From positions 7,656,001-7,720,000 of the forward strand of contig NC_022657.1 of the NCBI RefSeq assembly GCF_000494755.1: a DNA stretch of 64,000 nucleotides, written 5' to 3'. Shown in pieces: positions 43,209 to 52,628 of this stretch. Both the position numbers and the translations under genes were made by a program. The stretch comes from Amorphoplanes friuliensis DSM 7358. Lineage in GTDB: Bacteria; Actinomycetota; Actinomycetes; Mycobacteriales; Micromonosporaceae. Under the pieces are notes generated by a model. The model made no database searches and was not told where the DNA came from. It saw only the letters and a program-made list of their open reading frames with translations. Each line of letters opens with the position of its first letter. Position 1 is the first letter of the stretch.

Positions 43209-43883
43209 ATGCGTATCGCCATCGCGGGCGCCGGGAACGTGGGCCGGTCCATCGCCCAGGAGCTCATCGGCAACGGTCACCAGGTGATGCTGATCGAGCG
43301 TCAGCCCCGCCAGCTCCGCCCCGAACGTGTACCCGAGGCCGAGTGGGTGCTGGCGGACGCGTGCGAGGTCAGCAGCCTCGAGGAGGCCGACGTGGCCGCC
43401 TGCGACGTGGTCGTGGCCGCGACCGGCGACGACAAGGCCAACCTGGTGTGCTCGCTGCTGGCCAAGACGGAGTTCGCCGTCGGCCGGGTGGTCGCCCGGG
43501 TCAACCGCGCCGAGAACGAATGGCTCTTCACCGAGCAGTGGGGTGTCGACGTCGCGGTCAGCAAGCCGCGCCTGATGGCCGCCCTGGTCGAGGAGGCGGT
43601 CACCGTCGGCGACCTGGTCCGGATCATGACGTTCCGGCAGGGCGAGGCGAACCTCGTCGAGATCACCCTGCCCACCACCGCGCCCTACGTCGGTCAGCCC
43701 GTCCGCGCGGTGCCGATGCCCCGCGACTCGGCACTGGTGGCGATCCTGCGCGGCAAACGTGTCCTGGTGCCGACACCGGACGACCCGCTGGAGGCCGGCG
43801 ACGAGCTGATCTTCGTCTGCACGGCCGAGGTCGAGGACGCGGTCCGCGCGGTGGTGCTGGGCAGCGCCCGCGAGCTCGGTTAG
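43209..43883 (+). CDS. ceoC: TrkA-type K+ uptake regulator, second subunit (CeoC-like)
   Basis: 224 residues, same two-domain build: MRIAIAGAGNVGRSIAQELI with GAGNVG glycine loop, LIERQPRQL, CDVVVAATGDDKANLVCSLLAK, and a TrkA-C domain (about 138-222). With the first subunit it should form a hetero-octameric gating ring. Its order with the partner matches Rv2691-Rv2692. The stop overlaps the convergent DUF3159 gene by 4 bp. Confidence 0.92.
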   Translation: MRIAIAGAGNVGRSIAQELIGNGHQVMLIERQPRQLRPERVPEAEWVLADACEVSSLEEADVAACDVVVAATGDDKANLVCSLLAKTEFAVGRVVARVNRAENEWLFTEQWGVDVAVSKPRLMAALVEEAVTVGDLVRIMTFRQGEANLVEITLPTTAPYVGQPVRAVPMPRDSALVAILRGKRVLVPTPDDPLEAGDELIFVCTAEVEDAVRAVVLGSARELG

Positions 43884-44689
43884 GCCTTCGCCTCTTCGGC
43901 GGGCTCGGCCCCGGCCGCAGCCCCGGCACCAGCCCCGGCCTCGGCTTCCTGGGCCGAGGTCACCCGGTGCACCGCCCAGGCGGTGAAGGCGAAGGTCGCG
44001 GCGTAGATCGGCCAGCTGATCAGGATGCGCACGACGCCGATCGCGTTGGCCTCGTCGGCGAGGTAGAGCCAGCCCTGCACACCGGCCCGGATGAACAGCG
44101 ACGCGGCCCAGACCAGCGTCAGCCACTGGAACGTCCGGAACAGCTTGCTGTTGTCGAACCAGTCGTGCTTACCGCCGTTGGCGAGCACTCCCCACACGTA
44201 CCCGATGATCGGGCGACGGACCGCGACGGACCCGATCAGCAGGACCACCTGGCCCAGGGTGAGCAGGATGCCCGGCAGGTAGAAGTTCTTGGCGTCGCCC
44301 GTGCGCCAGGCCAGGAACGCGCCGATCGCGATGCCGAAGAGGCCGTTGACCGCGTGCCGGACGGGCTCCTTGCGGGCCAGCCGGTAGACGCCGATGGCCA
44401 CCGCCGAACCGACGCTGCCGCCGATCGCCCAGTACAGCGCGGTCTTTTTGCCCAGGTCGAGACCGGACTCGCCGAGCAGCACGTTGAGCAGCACGAACGC
44501 GAGCACGGGAACGCTCGACTCGATGAGCCCACGCACCCCGCCCAGCTGCTCGGAGATCTGCTCGCTCATCGACGGGAGGGGTTCCTCCTCCGGCTCGGCC
44601 TTGAGGTCGAGCCCTTCGACGACCTCCTCGGCGACCCGCTCCTCCACGGTTTCGTGCGCGGCGTGACGGGGCTCGCTGCCGGGTGTCAC
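43880..44689 (-). CDS. DUF3159 integral membrane protein
   Basis: 269 residues, about six membrane helices in the central 180 residues (GLIESSVPVLAFVLLNVLLG, GKKTALYWAIGGSVGSAVAIGVYRLA, GLFGIAIGAFLAWRTGDAKNFYLPG), flanked by an acidic N-terminus and an Ala/Glu-rich C-terminus. Matches the actinobacterial DUF3159 family (Rv2693c position). Function unknown. GTG 44689 starts on the stop of the OB-fold gene (GTGA), so the two are coupled. Confidence 0.9.
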   Translation of the reverse strand: MTPGSEPRHAAHETVEERVAEEVVEGLDLKAEPEEEPLPSMSEQISEQLGGVRGLIESSVPVLAFVLLNVLLGESGLDLGKKTALYWAIGGSVGSAVAIGVYRLARKEPVRHAVNGLFGIAIGAFLAWRTGDAKNFYLPGILLTLGQVVLLIGSVAVRRPIIGYVWGVLANGGKHDWFDNSKLFRTFQWLTLVWAASLFIRAGVQGWLYLADEANAIGVVRILISWPIYAATFAFTAWAVHRVTSAQEAEAGAGAGAAAGAEPAEEAKA

Positions 44690-45063
44690 CGGGGCGCCTC
44701 CAGCTCGTAGTACGGGTTGTAGATGACCTTGCGGTCGTCGCGCAGGGCGATCCGGCCGCGAGCGGTGAGCTGACGACCCGGTTCGATGCCGGCGATGGAA
44801 CGACGGCCCAGGAAGACGAGCGTGACCACGTCGCTGCCGTCGTAGAGGTCGGCCTCGAGCGTCGGCAGGTTGGTGCGGGGAGTGTACGCCACCGTGCGGA
44901 GCCGTCCCGACACCGAGACGACCTCACCCCGGTGGCACTGACCTGCCGGCATGGCACCGCACTTGGCGCTGTCGCGCTGCAGCTCCTGCGCGTCCAGCTC
45001 CTCCTCGGAGGCGGTCAGCCTCTCGAAGAACCGGCGCAGACCGGTGCGCTCGTCGGTCGACAT
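44686..45063 (-). CDS. OB-fold nucleic acid-binding domain protein
   Basis: 125 residues. An N-terminal helix (DERTGLRRFFERLTASEEELDAQE region) and a five-stranded OB fold (about 40-120): GEVVSVSGRLRTVAYTP, LEADLYDGSDVVTLVFLGRRSIAGIEPGRQLTARGRIAL, YNPYYEL. Corresponds in order to Rv2694c. Probably binds single-stranded nucleic acid; target unknown. Cotranscribed with DUF3159. Confidence 0.9.
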   Translation of the reverse strand: MSTDERTGLRRFFERLTASEEELDAQELQRDSAKCGAMPAGQCHRGEVVSVSGRLRTVAYTPRTNLPTLEADLYDGSDVVTLVFLGRRSIAGIEPGRQLTARGRIALRDDRKVIYNPYYELEAPR

Positions 45064-45165
45064 GACCTGGTGCCACCTTCCTCGGCAAGCCGTGGAACGC
45101 GCCGGTGGGGGTCCCGGCGGACGGCACCCAGTGTGGGGCGGTACCGCAACTTCACGGTACGCCGG

Positions 45166-45201
45166 AACAGCTGCCGGTGACGTACCTCACCGGCAGCTGT
45201 T
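45166..45201 (-). terminator. Terminator of the dut-DUF3710 unit
   Basis: A perfect 15-bp inverted repeat (45166-45180 and 45187-45201) with a 6-base loop starts 4 bp past the DUF3710 stop on the minus strand. On the plus strand it is followed by TTTG. It insulates this unit from the OB-fold operon. Confidence 0.85.
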
Positions 45202-45205
45202 TTGA

Positions 45206-45916
45206 TCACTGGGCGTGGCGCCCGTTGGTGGTCGGGTGATCGTGGTCGTGGTGGTGGTCGTGATCATGGTCATGATCGTGGTCGTGCTGCTGTTCGGCCT
45301 GCTCGGCCATCTCGCGCGGCAGTCGCAGCGGCAGCGCCTCACGGACCGGCCGGGCCTCGTCGTCGCGGACGACGACCAGATCGCGCAGGCACTCGCCCAG
45401 CACGCCCTCCTGGCCCGGGTCGGCGGCAGCCTGACCCTGGAACAGGGCCCGGACCATCCAGCGCGGCCCGTCCACGCCGACGAACCGGACGTCCGCCGGG
45501 CCTTCGGGTGTGTTGACCCGCGCCGCGAGCTCGACGCCGTACGGCCCGTCGAACTCCTGCGGGGAGGCGCCGTCGGACTTCATGGCCCCGGCGATCTCGG
45601 ACCGCACCTCGTCCCAGATGCCCTCGCTGCGGGGCGCGGCGAAGACGCCGAGCTGCAGCGCGCTGTTGCCGTGCACGAGCACGACCTGCTCGACGGCGCC
45701 GTCCGGGTTGGCCTGCACCCGCACCTCGACACCCTCGACGGCCGGGATCAGCAGGCTGCCGAGGTCGAGGCGCTGGACCCCGTCCGGCGCCTGGGAGCTG
45801 TCGTACGGGCCGAAGTCCGGCGCCGGGCCGTCACCCATGCTCTTGGCGAGCGCCGCCGACTGGGGTGCGTCGTCCGGGCGCACGTGCTTCGGACCGCCGC
45901 GCTTGCGGGAGAACAT
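45206..45916 (-). CDS. DUF3710 domain protein with His/Asp-repeat C-terminal tail
   Basis: 236 residues. The body matches actinobacterial DUF3710 (MFSRKRGG start, GPYDSSQAPDGVQRLDLGSL, VVLVHGNSALQLGVFAAPRSEGIW, DVRFVGVDGPRWMVRALFQG), in the Rv2696c position. The last 25 residues are a run of alternating His and Asp with an HHH step, then PTTNGRHAQ: a likely metal-binding or buffering tail. Start ATG 45916 has GAAGAAGGTGG upstream. Located 22 bp after dut, same strand. Confidence 0.88.
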   Translation of the reverse strand: MFSRKRGGPKHVRPDDAPQSAALAKSMGDGPAPDFGPYDSSQAPDGVQRLDLGSLLIPAVEGVEVRVQANPDGAVEQVVLVHGNSALQLGVFAAPRSEGIWDEVRSEIAGAMKSDGASPQEFDGPYGVELAARVNTPEGPADVRFVGVDGPRWMVRALFQGQAAADPGQEGVLGECLRDLVVVRDDEARPVREALPLRLPREMAEQAEQQHDHDHDHDHDHHHDHDHPTTNGRHAQ

Positions 45917-45938
45917 CTGCGTTGCCACCTTCTTCGAT

Positions 45939-46415
45939 CTAGAGCTGTTGCTGCTGCGCCGGCAGGGCGACGTGTCCGCCGGTAGAGCCGTGCCCGCCCT
46001 GCCCGCGTGCGGTGTCGGAGAGCTCGTCGACCACGTGGAACGCGGCCCGCTCGACCCGTTGCACGACCAGCTGGGCGATGCGGTCGCCACGGGAGATCTT
46101 CGCGGTGGCGGCCGGGTCGTGGTTGACCAGGTTCACCAGAATTTCGCCGCGGTAACCGGCGTCGACCGTACCGGGCGCGTTGAGCACCGTCACGCCGAGG
46201 CGTGCGGCCAGTCCGGAGCGTGGATGCACGAGCCCGACGTAACCCTCCGGGAGAGCGATCGCGATGCCCGTCCGCACGGTCTGCCGCGCGCCCGGCACGA
46301 GCTCGACGTCCTCGGCGGCGACCAGGTCGGCACCCGCGTCACCCGGGTGGGCGTACGCCGGCAGCGGCAGGTCGGGGTCGAGCCGGCGGAGCTGCACGGC
46401 CACGGTGTCGGTCAC
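45939..46415 (-). CDS. dut: Deoxyuridine 5'-triphosphate nucleotidohydrolase
   Basis: 158 residues with all five trimeric dUTPase motifs: AYAHPGDAGADL (1), VHPRSGLAARLGV (2), NAPGTVDAGYRGEI (3, catalytic Asp and uracil-binding Tyr), RGDRIAQLVVQ (4) and RGQGGHGSTG (5). It hydrolyses dUTP to dUMP, the substrate of ThyA. The GTG at 46415 is selected as start by GAGGA 7 bp upstream; longer in-frame extensions lack such a site. Confidence 0.95.
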   Translation of the reverse strand: MTDTVAVQLRRLDPDLPLPAYAHPGDAGADLVAAEDVELVPGARQTVRTGIAIALPEGYVGLVHPRSGLAARLGVTVLNAPGTVDAGYRGEILVNLVNHDPAATAKISRGDRIAQLVVQRVERAAFHVVDELSDTARGQGGHGSTGGHVALPAQQQQL

Positions 46416-46506
46416 GATCTGTTCCTCACGTTCCTCGTCGGCGAGCGGCACCCACCCTGCCATCCTGCCGTGGTCACGGGCGGAGGCGCGCCGTACCCTC
46501 ACCAGG

Positions 46507-46989
46507 GTGACAGCCGAGCCGTCCGCACGCACCACCGCGCCCCGCCGGGCGTACGCCGAGCGTCTCCACATCCCGTGGTTCGCCTGGCCGGCCGGGCTCG
46601 GTGTGACCGCCCTGCTCGCCGCCGAGGTGTGGATGGGCAGCTCCGGCCTCCGCGCCTGGGTGCCGTTCGCGGTCCTGCTGCCGGTCGCTCTGCTTCTGCT
46701 GTGGCGCGCGGACCGCATCCGGGTCGTGGTCACGGACACCGAGCTCCACGTCGACGACGCCCGGCTGCCGCTGAGTGTGATCGCCGACGTGATCGCCCTG
46801 GACGCCGACGGCAAGCGTGAAGTGCTGGGTGTCGGCTCCCACCCGCTGGCCTTCGTGGTGCAACGACCGTGGATCAAGGGCGGCGTGCAGGTCGTGCTGG
46901 ACGACCCGGCCGACCCGACGCCGTTCTGGGTGGTCAGCTCCCGGCGCCCGGTCGAGCTGGCGACGGCGCTGCTGCGCGCTAAGAACTGA
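46507..46989 (+). CDS. DUF3093 membrane protein
   Basis: 160 residues: AYAERLHIPWFAWPAGLG, two membrane helices (about 28-48 and 52-70), then a soluble domain (RIRVVVTDTELHVDDARLPLS, PFWVVSSRRPVELATAL). DUF3093 family, position of Rv2698. Function unknown. GTG start at 46507, divergent from dut. Overlaps the convergent next gene by 11 bp. Confidence 0.9.
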   Translation: MTAEPSARTTAPRRAYAERLHIPWFAWPAGLGVTALLAAEVWMGSSGLRAWVPFAVLLPVALLLLWRADRIRVVVTDTELHVDDARLPLSVIADVIALDADGKREVLGVGSHPLAFVVQRPWIKGGVQVVLDDPADPTPFWVVSSRRPVELATALLRAKN

Positions 46990-47818
46990 TCTCTTTGCGG
47001 CCGGGATCGATGATCGCCGCGTTCTTCTTGCCCTTGCGGAGGTCCTTGGTGAGGCTCTCGCCCAGACCACGCGTGGCGCGCCTGTTCAGGTAACTCGCCA
47101 CGGCCGCACCGGTGAGCAGCGGTCCCAGCGTGGTCAGGTTGCGCCCGAAACGCCGCAGCAGGGTGCTCTGCAGCTCCTTGCGGGCGGCGGTGCCGAGCAC
47201 CGTGGCCACGCCGACACCCGGCACGAGCGGGTTGACGCCGCGCTGACCGGCCCAGGCCTGGATGAGCGACGAGGCGCGCTGGGTGGCGGTGCCGGTGACC
47301 GGGCGCCCGTAGACCTCGTGCAGCTCACCGACGAGCTTGAGCTCGATGCTGACCACGGCCACGGTCTCCGCCGCCAGCAGCACCGGGGCGGAGAGCAGGG
47401 TCGGGGTGGCCGCCCACTCGAGCGAGGCCACGCCGCCGCCGGCCGCGCCGATCCCGGCAGTGGCCCGCGCGGCGTTGCGGATCAGACGGTCGGCGAGGTC
47501 GTCACCCTCCAGACCGTCGAAGTGGAGACGGAGGGTCTCCAGGTCGCGGACGGGCACGTGCGGTGCGACGTCGGCGACCACATCGGCCATCCAGCGCAGT
47601 GCCGCCTTCGGCCGGAACAGCTGCCCCAGCCCGCGGCGGCGGACGTCGCCGACGAGCCGGCCGAGCAGGTGCCGGCGCTTGGCGGGCTCGAGATCGTCGG
47701 CGGACAACGCCGCGACGGTCGCGCCGATGCCCTCCTCCGCAGGCTCGGCGGGATCGACTTTGATGAGCTCACGCCCCGGATCTGCGGACTGTGCCGAGTT
47801 TTCGTCTGGGCGGCTCAT
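46979..47818 (-). CDS. Conserved hypothetical protein, possibly EcsC-like
   Basis: 279 residues. Soluble acidic N-terminus, RRHLLGRLVGDVRRRGLGQLF, then a Gly/Ala-rich hydrophobic middle (AGIGAAGGGVASLEWAATPTLL, VLLAAETVAVVSIELKLVGEL) followed by a helix with VYGRPV, and a second hydrophobic part (LGPLLTGAAVASYLNRRATRGLG). The pattern is reminiscent of EcsC-like membrane-associated proteins, but I cannot assign it firmly. Monocistronic. Confidence 0.65.
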   Translation of the reverse strand: MSRPDENSAQSADPGRELIKVDPAEPAEEGIGATVAALSADDLEPAKRRHLLGRLVGDVRRRGLGQLFRPKAALRWMADVVADVAPHVPVRDLETLRLHFDGLEGDDLADRLIRNAARATAGIGAAGGGVASLEWAATPTLLSAPVLLAAETVAVVSIELKLVGELHEVYGRPVTGTATQRASSLIQAWAGQRGVNPLVPGVGVATVLGTAARKELQSTLLRRFGRNLTTLGPLLTGAAVASYLNRRATRGLGESLTKDLRKGKKNAAIIDPGRKEISS

Positions 47819-47977
47819 CGTCGACCTCCCCGTGTCTGCTGTCGGATCTCTGCTGTACCCGGTCAGGTTGATACCCGGTGGTGCCGCCCGGTCAAACGGG
47901 CGAACCGGGATCTGGGGTCGGTACGTAACCCGATCGTCGGCGACGACCGGGGCAAACCCTGCTCACGAGCGCGCCGG

Positions 47978-48274
47978 TCAGGCGCACTCGCGGCAGATCA
48001 GTTCCCCGTTGCGCTCCACCGCGAGCTGGCTGCGGTGGTGCACGAGGAAACAACGGGCGCAGCGGAACTCGTCGGTCTGCATCGGCAGCACCTTGACGGT
48101 GAGTTCCTCGTCGGCCAGGTCAGCACCGGGGAGCTCGAAGCTCTCCGCCACCTCTACCTCGTCGACGTCCACTGCGCCCGACTGCGAGTCGGCGCGGCGG
48201 GCCTTGAGCTCCTCAAGGCTGTCCTCGCCGAGGTCGACCTCGTCGCGACGCGGAGCGTCGTAGTCGGTGGCCAT
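47978..48274 (-). CDS. DUF4193 domain protein with zinc ribbon
   Basis: 98 residues: ATDYDAPRRDEVDLGEDSLEELKARR head, a strongly acidic middle, and a C-terminal zinc ribbon built from CARC and CREC, ending at the last Cys-Ala. DUF4193 family (Rv2699c position). Possibly interacts with the transcription machinery given its place near sigA, but that is speculation. GGAGAG lies 10 bp upstream of ATG 48274. Confidence 0.9.
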   Translation of the reverse strand: MATDYDAPRRDEVDLGEDSLEELKARRADSQSGAVDVDEVEVAESFELPGADLADEELTVKVLPMQTDEFRCARCFLVHHRSQLAVERNGELICRECA

Positions 48275-48660
48275 CGGATTTCACTCTCCTGTATCGATGT
48301 GTCACTTGGCGTAAGTAACGCCGGCGACGACGTTTCGGTTCCCGTTTCCGACGGACTTTTCTGCCTGACCGAACAGCAGGGATCGCCCGTCCGCCGGGGC
48401 GCCCCCACCCCCTCGTGAAACTGCCCCGGCAAACGCGGCACCTTACCGCCCTCGCGCGTGGCTTGTACGCGCGCGGGCGGCCAATTGTTCCCGATGTGAC
48501 CGAGGCGACATCAAAGTAGGGGTACCAGGGCGTGGATCATCGTCGGCGCGCCGGGAACATTCCCTCTTTCCGCAGGCATGGCGGACAGACGCTAACCTCT
48601 CCGCATGCCCCGTCCGGCACCGGGCGGCGGTCGATCGAGCTGACCCCGGGAGCCGGTTCC
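48275..48660. other. Divergent intergenic region between DUF4193 and LytR_C genes
   Basis: About 385 bp with no convincing gene on either strand; open frames are Arg-rich shadows. It must carry both promoters. A short dyad CGCGCGT/ACGCGCG lies around 48453-48475. I see no clear -35/-10 pair. Confidence 0.5.
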
Positions 48661-49197
48661 ATGAGCTTTGCCCGCGTCCGAGCACTCGTGGTGGTCGGTG
48701 TGCTCGCCGTCGCCGCGGTGGTCTTCGTCGTCGTGGCGCTGGTCCGCGACACGCAGGGCGACGCGGTCGCCAACGGCGGCTGCCCCGCCGGCTCGGTGCT
48801 GGCCGACGTGACCCTCCCCGACGATCCCGAGCAGGTCACCGTCCGGGTCTTCAACGGTACGGACACCGCGGGGCTGGCCGACAGCGTCACCAACGAGTTC
48901 AAGAACCGCCGCTTCAAGACGCAGAAGCCGGCCGAGAACAAGAAGAAGGTCGACGGTGTCGCGGTCATGCGGTACGGCCCCGAGGCGGTCGGCTCCGCGT
49001 GGCTGCTGCGGGCGTACTTCCTGAACCAGGCCGACGTGCAGTACGACGCGAAGCGCAAGGGCGCCGTCGTGGACATCGTCGTCGGCAGCGGCTTCCAGCA
49101 GCTCGCCACCACCACCGAGGTCAACCAGTCGCTGGTCGAACTGGGCGAGCCCGAACTCCCGGTCGGCGCCTGCGTGGCGCCCAAGAAGGACTCCTGA
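48661..49197 (+). CDS. LytR_C domain protein, Cei-like
   Basis: 178 residues: short basic head, one membrane helix (about 7-29), then an exported region with the LytR C-terminal domain (VTVRVFNGTDTAGLADSVTNEF, VAVMRYGPEAVGSAWLLRAYF, VDIVVGSGFQQL) and two Cys (GGCPAG, GACVAP). In M. tuberculosis the equivalent Rv2700 (Cei) is needed for envelope integrity. Start ATG 48661, GGGAG 9 bp upstream. Convergent with suhB, 5 bp apart. Confidence 0.9.
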   Translation: MSFARVRALVVVGVLAVAAVVFVVVALVRDTQGDAVANGGCPAGSVLADVTLPDDPEQVTVRVFNGTDTAGLADSVTNEFKNRRFKTQKPAENKKKVDGVAVMRYGPEAVGSAWLLRAYFLNQADVQYDAKRKGAVVDIVVGSGFQQLATTTEVNQSLVELGEPELPVGACVAPKKDS

Positions 49198-49202
49198 GCC
49201 GC

Positions 49203-50030
49203 CTACGGCCCACCGGCGGCGTCCAGCTCGGTCAGAACATCGTGCAGCGGGCCGAAGAGCGCCGGTGGCGCCGCGAGGACCATGTCCGCGCCCGGGGCGG
49301 CACCGTCGAGTCCGGACACCCGCAGGCCCGCCTCGGCCGCGACCAGTCCGCCCGCGGCGTGGTCCCACGGGTTCAGTCCCTTTTCGAAGTACGCGTCGAC
49401 CTGCCCCTCCGCCGCCAGGGAGAGGTCGAGCGACGCCGCGCCGAACCGCCGGATGTCACGCACCCGGGTGATCAACCCCGCGACGACGGCCGCCTGGTGC
49501 GCCCGGCGGGCCGCGTCGTACCCGAAGCCGGTGGCGACCAGGCTCTGGTCGAGCGTGGTCCGGACCGAGCCGCTCAGCCGCCGGCCGTCACGCCACGCGC
49601 CGCCGCCGAGCGTGGCCGTCCACTCGTCACCCGTGGCCGCGTTGCGCACCACGCCGGCCACCACGACGCCGTCGACCTCCGCGGCGAGCGAGACCGCGTA
49701 CTGCGGGAGTCCGTAGAGATAGTTCACGGTGCCGTCGATGGGGTCCAGGATCCACCGCACGGCTCCGGAGGCCGCGGAGGTGGAGTTGCCGTACTCCTCG
49801 CCCAGTACGCCGTCCTGGGGGCGCTCAGCGGCCAGCGCGGCCACCACCTGACGTTCGACGGCACGATCGGCCGCCGTCACGACGTCCGTGTCGGTGCTCT
49901 TGGTCCGAACGCCGGTCACGCCGTCGACGCGCATCCGCCGGGCGGTCTCCGCGGCCTCCCGCGCGATCCGCACCGCGATCCCGAGCAACTCGCCCGGTGT
50001 CGATACCTGCCGTTCCGCAGCGTTTTCCAC
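49203..50030 (-). CDS. suhB: Inositol monophosphatase family protein (SuhB-like)
   Basis: 275 residues from GTG 50030 (VENAAERQVSTPGELL). Metal-binding motifs: GEEYG, motif A DPIDGTVNYLYGLP, and motif B NPWDHAAGGLVAAEAG. It should hydrolyse inositol-1-phosphate or related phosphates, feeding inositol for mycothiol and phosphatidylinositol. An ATG at 50087 would add 19 residues. Position as in Rv2701c, but the polyphosphate glucokinase gene found there before sigA is missing. Confidence 0.9.
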   Translation of the reverse strand: MENAAERQVSTPGELLGIAVRIAREAAETARRMRVDGVTGVRTKSTDTDVVTAADRAVERQVVAALAAERPQDGVLGEEYGNSTSAASGAVRWILDPIDGTVNYLYGLPQYAVSLAAEVDGVVVAGVVRNAATGDEWTATLGGGAWRDGRRLSGSVRTTLDQSLVATGFGYDAARRAHQAAVVAGLITRVRDIRRFGAASLDLSLAAEGQVDAYFEKGLNPWDHAAGGLVAAEAGLRVSGLDGAAPGADMVLAAPPALFGPLHDVLTELDAAGGP

Positions 50031-50138
50031 GTCTACGATTGTCCCGCCGAGCCTTCCGAACGCCCCGGGCACCCCCTTCCGGAGCACCCGCGGCGTGCCG
50101 GTGGCGTGCTGCGGCGGGAGGATCTCGCCGGACGGCGC

Positions 50139-50144
50139 TACAAT
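50139..50144 (+). promoter_or_regulatory. Candidate -10 box for the principal sigma factor gene
   Basis: TACAAT in a very GC-rich leader, 144 bp before the sigma factor GTG. A good housekeeping -10 match, but no clear -35 lies 16-19 bp upstream, so confidence is limited. Confidence 0.35.
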
Positions 50145-50287
50145 TCACCCCTGCCCACGCTTCACGGACAGCCGCCAGCGGGCCCGTCCGCGTCCCGAGG
50201 GCTCCCACACCACACCGGCCAGCCTCGTTCCGCCGCGTGCTGCGCTGGGCACATGGCCGTGTTACATCGCCCTCCGGAAGGTCATTC

Positions 50288-51859
<1,572 letters not shown>

Positions 51860-51871
51860 GCCTGAACGGAG

Positions 51872-51932
51872 GAGGCACGGACACCTTGATCAATACTGGA
51901 CAACAACCGGTTCAGTCAACAGTCCGTGCCTC
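51872..51932 (+). terminator. Possible terminator after sigA
   Basis: Perfect 11-bp arms GAGGCACGGAC (51872-51882) and its complement (51922-51932), followed by TTT, with a long 39-base loop. It starts 12 bp after the stop. The long loop makes it a weaker candidate. A second dyad TCACCACC/GGTGGTGA (51938-51945, 51958-51965) follows. Confidence 0.5.
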
Positions 51933-52150
51933 TTTGGTCACCACCCGTACATCGTTCGGTGGTGATCAGACCGTTGTGGGGAAGTGATCGTTGACGTGGC
52001 ACCCTTGGAGCACGGCACACTGACCGGACCACATGTGACTTGAGTCCCCTCGGGGCACAGTGGGAAGGCTGCAGAGGCCAAGGGTGTTGCACGATGGGTG
52101 AGCAGTAGCCGAGGAACATGTTCATCGGTGACGACCAGAGGAGGAAGGCG

Positions 52151-52390
52151 ATGACCCCGACTCTCACGCCGCCGGCGGGAACGGTGGCCGGACCAGCAGC
52201 CGATGAACGGTGCGACCGCTGCAATGCAGCCGGAAAGCTCCGTTTGACCCTGGCTGGTGGCAGCGAGCTGGTGTTCTGCGGACACCACGCCAACAGGTAT
52301 GCCGAGGACCTGGTGAAAATCACGGTCCAGTACAAGGCCGACCCCGAGTTCGTATGGCGCGGCGCGGACATGATGTCCAACTCCAACTAA
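52151..52390 (+). CDS. Small Cys/His metal-binding-like protein (DUF7455-like)
   Basis: 79 residues: Pro/Thr-rich head, then DERCDRCNAAGKLRLTL and ELVFCGHHANRYAEDLVKI, giving CxxC plus CGHH, a likely single zinc site. Such a protein frequently follows sigA/hrdB in actinomycetes. Start ATG 52151 preceded by GAGGAGGAAGG; an upstream ATG 52118 lacks such a site. A TTGACG at 51991-51996 may be the -35 of its own promoter. Confidence 0.85.
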   Translation: MTPTLTPPAGTVAGPAADERCDRCNAAGKLRLTLAGGSELVFCGHHANRYAEDLVKITVQYKADPEFVWRGADMMSNSN

Positions 52391-52403
52391 CCCCTCAGCC
52401 ACC

Positions 52404-52433
52404 AAAGGGGCGTTCCCCACGGGACGCCCCTTT
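52404..52433 (+). terminator. Intrinsic terminator after the small metal-binding protein
   Basis: Perfect 10-bp arms AAAGGGGCGT (52404-52413) and its complement (52424-52433), 10-base loop, followed by further T residues. It begins 14 bp after the stop codon and is the most canonical terminator in the window. Confidence 0.92.
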
Positions 52434-52628
52434 TTCATGCCCAACCCCCACCCACCGGCGGCAATCGGCCCCTTCGTCGATCTTGGACTGGGGTTTCGTG
52501 CCTGACTGCATGGCACCGACCGTCGCTCCCGCCGAACGCCGGCTGCGTGCGCACCAGCCCGGCCATGCTGATCGCCTGCAGCCAGCAGCCTCCGAGGCCG
52601 GCTACCGCGCGCAAGGGCTGCTCCCCTC
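52434..52628. other. Gene-free leader to the palindrome array
   Basis: About 195 bp without a supportable gene or clear signals. It joins the terminator to the first palindromic unit; open frames through it are continued by the repeats and are not treated as genes. Confidence 0.5.
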
